Assembly: GCA_963739095.1 (NCBI GenBank)
Contig: CAVTZF010000007.1
Coordinates: 36,594 to 100,593 of the forward strand
Reading direction: 5' to 3'
Length of the DNA stretch: 64,000 bases
Source of the DNA: JACVRW01 sp963739095
GTDB taxonomy: Bacteria > Actinomycetota > Thermoleophilia > Solirubrobacterales > Thermoleophilaceae
Both the position numbers and the translations under genes were made by a program. Positions 61,344 through 64,000 of the stretch are shown one piece after another. Position 1 is the first letter of the stretch. The number at the start of each line of letters is the position of its first letter. The notes under the pieces are model-generated. The model saw only the letters and a program-made list of their open reading frames with translations, had not been told where the DNA came from and did not search any database.

Positions 61344-62322
61344 GTGAGCCGGCGACTCATTGCAGCTGCCCTACTCGTGTGCGTCCTCCTTGCAGGCTGC
61401 GGAGGGGACGACGACGATTCCGCCGCCCCGCCCCCGGTCGCGAAGGCGGCGGACTTCCCGAGTGCGCAGGGCAAGACGCTCGCGCAGCTGCGCTCCGAGC
61501 TCGGGAAGGGCGGGCCCGTGCTCGCACCGTCCGTGTCCCAGCTGACGACGGGCGACAACCGCTTCGGCTTCGGTCTCTTCGACCGCTCGCGCGCCCAGAT
61601 CGCCGACGCCGCTGTGGCCGTCTACGTGGCGCCCGCCGGGCGGCGGGCCGGCGAGCGGTCCGTACACCGCGCGCTACGAGTCGCTCGACGTGAGGCCGCA
61701 GTACCAGAGCCGCCAGACCTCCACGGACCCGAACGCGGCCAAGTCGGTGTACGTCGCCGACATCCCGTTCAAGAAGGCCGGCCAGTACGACGTGCTCGGC
61801 ATCGCCAGGGTTGGCGACCGGCTCGTGGCGGCCACGTCGGCGGCGCCCGGGCTCCAGGTGATCAGCGCCGGCGACGATCCGATCCCGGGCAAGGGCGACC
61901 CGGCGCCGCGCATCCATACGCCCACGGAGGCCGACGCCGGCGGCGACCTCGCCTCGATCGACACGCGCATCCCGCCTTCCTCGATGCATGCGAACGACTT
62001 CGCGGACGTCGTCGGGAAAAAGCCCGTGGTGCTGGTGTTCGCGACCCCGCAGCTCTGCCAGAGCCGCGTGTGCGGGCCGGTCGTCGACATCGCCGAGCAG
62101 GTCAAGGCCGACATGGGCGACGACGTCGAGTTCATCCACCAGGAGGTCTTCCGCGACAACGACATCGCGAAGGGCCTGCGCCCGCAGCTGAGCGCCTTCA
62201 ACCTGCAGACCGAGCCGTGGGTGTTCGCGTTCGACAAGAGCGGCAAGGTCGCCGCCCGGATCGAGGGGGCGTACAGCGTCGCGGAGCTCGAGCAGGCGGT
62301 GAAGGCGGCCGAGGGCAGCTAG
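61344..62322 (+). CDS. Thioredoxin-fold (SCO-like) lipoprotein, one frame break
   Basis: About 325 residues if one base is removed. Lipoprotein signal (RRLIAAALLVCVLLAGC, lipobox LAGC). The first part (to about 61640) and the rest are in different frames; an extra base near GCCGGGCGGCGGG would join VAVYVAPAG with GGPASGPYTARYESLDVRPQ. The C-terminal thioredoxin-like domain reads GKKPVVLVFATPQLCQSRVC, then GDDVEFIHQEVFRDN and EPWVFAFDKSGKVAARIEGA. The cysteine pair is CxxxxC, not the CxxxC of copper chaperone SCO1. Expected outside the membrane. Its stop overlaps the convergent TasA-like gene. Confidence 0.75.
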
Positions 62323-63254
62323 CGCGCGCGGCGCGCGGCCGGCCGGCGGCGCATCGTCACGCGGCGGCTCAGCGTCCTCGACTTCGTGCCGGTGGCACTC
62401 ACCGTCAGGTAGGTCCGTAGCCTGGCCTTGCCGGTGCGGCGCACCCGCCTGACGAGCGCGCGCCGGCTGCGCTTGGAGATCTTGATCTTGATCCGGACCC
62501 GCTTGTTCGCCTTCGGGATCGTGACGCCGCGGCGCCGCGTCCTGCTCGCCTTCTTCGCGCGTCGCGGCTTCGGCAGCTTGGCCCAGCCCACCAGCCTGCA
62601 GGGCTTGTTGCAGCGCGCCACGAAGTCGAGCCGGCCGCGCTTCAGCAGCCGCTTGAGGACGACGCGGTAGCTCACGTGCGGAGCCGCCGCCAGCACCTGC
62701 GGCGGAGGCGGCTCGGCAGCGCTGGCGCGCCAGGTGTAGCGCACGGTCAGCCCGGAGCCGATGTACGCGTTGTCGCCGGTCCTGAAGCTCGGCGGCGCGC
62801 CGCGGTCGGGCAGCGTCGCGGTGAAGCGGTAGCGGCGCACCTGGCCGGGAGCGATCGAGCCCAGCCTGCGCTCGTGCAGCTCGCCCAGGCGCCCGGCGAA
62901 CATCGTGATCGCGTCGCCTGGGTTCGACACGTCCTGGACCGCCAGCTCGACCGCCTGCGACAGCAGCCCGCCGTTCTTGCCCGGGCGGTCGCGGATGTCG
63001 GCCTGCTCGATCCCGAGGTCACCCGGCAGCCGGCCGGTGTTCGTCAGCTCGACCGTGCCGCTGACCGTGCCGCCGGGGGCGAGCCGCTGGGCGCGGAAGA
63101 TCGCCTGCCCGTTCTTCGAGTTCGCCACCGAGAAGTCCCCGCTCGCCTGAGAGACCTCGGCGCGCGGGTGCTGGGAGACCGTCGGCTGCGCGCAGCCGCC
63201 TATGACCACGGCAAGCGCGGCGAGCGAGAGCAGGGTGCGGAGCAGGCGCGTCAT
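62319..63254 (-). CDS. TasA/camelysin-like lipoprotein with basic tail
   Basis: 311 residues from ATG 63254. Lipoprotein signal (RLLRTLLSLAALAVVIGGC). Residues about 40-180 match the TasA/CalY (DUF/peptidase M73) pattern: FSVANSKNGQAIFRAQRLAP, GGTVSGTVELTNTGRLPGDL, LLSQAVELAVQDVSNPGD, then LGSIAPGQVRRYRFTATLPD and NAYIGSGLTVRYTWRA. The last 100 residues are strongly basic with many R and K (RAKKASRTRRRGVTIPKANK). Family relatives form extracellular matrix fibres or secreted proteases; here the lipid anchor and the basic tail suggest a cell-surface, polymer-binding role. Confidence 0.7.
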   Translation of the reverse strand: MTRLLRTLLSLAALAVVIGGCAQPTVSQHPRAEVSQASGDFSVANSKNGQAIFRAQRLAPGGTVSGTVELTNTGRLPGDLGIEQADIRDRPGKNGGLLSQAVELAVQDVSNPGDAITMFAGRLGELHERRLGSIAPGQVRRYRFTATLPDRGAPPSFRTGDNAYIGSGLTVRYTWRASAAEPPPPQVLAAAPHVSYRVVLKRLLKRGRLDFVARCNKPCRLVGWAKLPKPRRAKKASRTRRRGVTIPKANKRVRIKIKISKRSRRALVRRVRRTGKARLRTYLTVSATGTKSRTLSRRVTMRRRPAARRAR

Positions 63255-63351
63255 GCCCGTAAGACCCCTTATCGGCCGCTCGCGCCGGGAAGTGAGGATC
63301 CGGGTATTCCTCCTCTGGCAAGCTGTGCAGGACCACAACGAGGAGAGCGAC

Positions 63352-64000
63352 ATGCCGGGACCGCAGCGCATCAGCTACGTGCCGTTGGAGGAGATGACGC
63401 CGGAGATGCGCGAGGAGATGGAGCGCTGCGCTCGGGAGGGGACGCCACGGCCCGAGAGCACGGCGGTCCGCGCCCACGTGCCGGCGGCCTTCTGGTTCTT
63501 CGCGAACTCCTGGAACGACATGTTCCGCAACGGCATCGTCGAGCACTCGATCAAGGAGCTCTGCCGGGTCTACGTCTCGCACAGCGTGAAGTGCGAGTAC
63601 TGCGGCAACCAGCGCTCCGAGCGTGGCCGCGAGCAGGGTCTAACCGAGGGCAAGTACGACGAGCTCCTGAACTTCGAGTCCTCCGAGGGCTACAGCGAGA
63701 AGGAGAAGGCTGCGCTCGCCTACACCGAGGCGATCGTATGGACCGGTCAGGCCGACGACGAGCTCTGGGAGCGGCTCTACGCGCACTTCAACGAGGCCGA
63801 GCTGGTGGAGCTGGGCTGCATCGTCGGGCTCACGCTCGGCCAGCAGTCCTGGCTGCGGCTCCTGAACATCGATCACCACCAGGTGATGCCGGGCACGAGC
63901 GCCGCCATGGCGCCGGGCTTCGAGGACGCCGACGCGCTCGCCGAGAGCAAGCGCTCAGAGCGCTACTGGGCGCGCACACCTGACCGCGTGCCGCAGGTCT
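63352..64000 (+). CDS. Carboxymuconolactone decarboxylase (AhpD-like) family protein, 3' end outside window
   Basis: 216 codons are visible, open to the window end. The CxxC pair lies in VYVSHSVKCEYCGNQRSERG, the AhpD-like redox motif, and YTEAIVWTGQADDELWERLY and CIVGLTLGQQSWLRLLNIDH follow. Families of this type reduce peroxides or decarboxylate lactones; which applies is not clear. A good ribosome binding site (GAGGAG) lies 6 bases before ATG 63352. Confidence 0.85.
   Translation, partial: MPGPQRISYVPLEEMTPEMREEMERCAREGTPRPESTAVRAHVPAAFWFFANSWNDMFRNGIVEHSIKELCRVYVSHSVKCEYCGNQRSERGREQGLTEGKYDELLNFESSEGYSEKEKAALAYTEAIVWTGQADDELWERLYAHFNEAELVELGCIVGLTLGQQSWLRLLNIDHHQVMPGTSAAMAPGFEDADALAESKRSERYWARTPDRVPQV

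Overview
The window is a GC-rich (by eye about 70 percent), gene-dense stretch of bacterial chromosome. It most resembles an actinobacterium of the Thermoleophilia type (Solirubrobacterales or relatives). This rests on codon bias, GTG starts, an ImuB/DUF6504/DnaE2 mutagenesis set, F420-type luciferase-like oxidoreductase, tlyA-nadK-recN-pyrG-Nudix-xerD gene order (also the order in Mycobacterium tuberculosis, where two more genes lie between recN and pyrG), dgt-dnaG-rpoD, and efp-nusB-xseB-ispA-dxs. It is an inference from gene content; no 16S is present. No rRNA, CRISPR array, prophage or insertion sequence was seen. One tRNA (Asn-GTT) is present.

Layout. 1-3.0 kb: end of a TauE/SafE transporter, a decayed DUF559-type gene, then imuB and a DUF6504 gene. 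3-9.1 kb: secreted propeller protein, two cyclic-di-GMP enzymes, a lipoprotein, a cyclic-nucleotide-binding protein. 9.2-12.7 kb: dnaE2. 12.7-22 kb: protease, DUF72, partner-switching ATPase and PP2C phosphatase, metallo-hydrolase, methyltransferase and small or membrane proteins. 22-26 kb: efp-nusB-xseB-ispA-dxs operon. 26-32 kb: peptidase, OsmC, DUF427, FAD oxidase with HxlR regulator. 32-40 kb: tlyA-nadK-recN, pyrG, M20 peptidase, Nudix, xerD. 40-50.6 kb: mutM, recO, ppdK, dgt-dnaG, rpoD, an HTH-HNH gene and tRNA-Asn. 50.7-57.7 kb: MoxR/DUF58/VWA operon, a two-component system, a second VWA gene and an HtrA protease. 57.7-64 kb: glycosyltransferase, F420-type oxidoreductase, SDR, SCO-like lipoprotein, TasA-like lipoprotein and a carboxymuconolactone decarboxylase-family gene cut by the window end.

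Two regulatory themes stand out. First, three perfect LexA-type palindromes (CGAAC-N4-GTTCG) lie directly at the start codons of imuB, dnaE2 and the uncharacterised HTH-HNH gene, so the last is a candidate new SOS gene. Second, at least twenty genes have a -10-like hexamer (nAnnnT, often TAnnnT) only 6 to 11 bases before the start codon and no ribosome binding site, which indicates widespread leaderless transcription and fixes several start codons. A CRP-type palindrome sits between tlyA and a divergent membrane-protein gene.

Several otherwise intact genes carry single-base frame breaks (GGDEF-EAL gene, dnaE2, DUF58, glycosyltransferase, SCO-like lipoprotein, probably the 5' end of dgt). Their number and the integrity of the flanking reading frames suggest either assembly indels or a set of recent lesions; read-level checking would decide.
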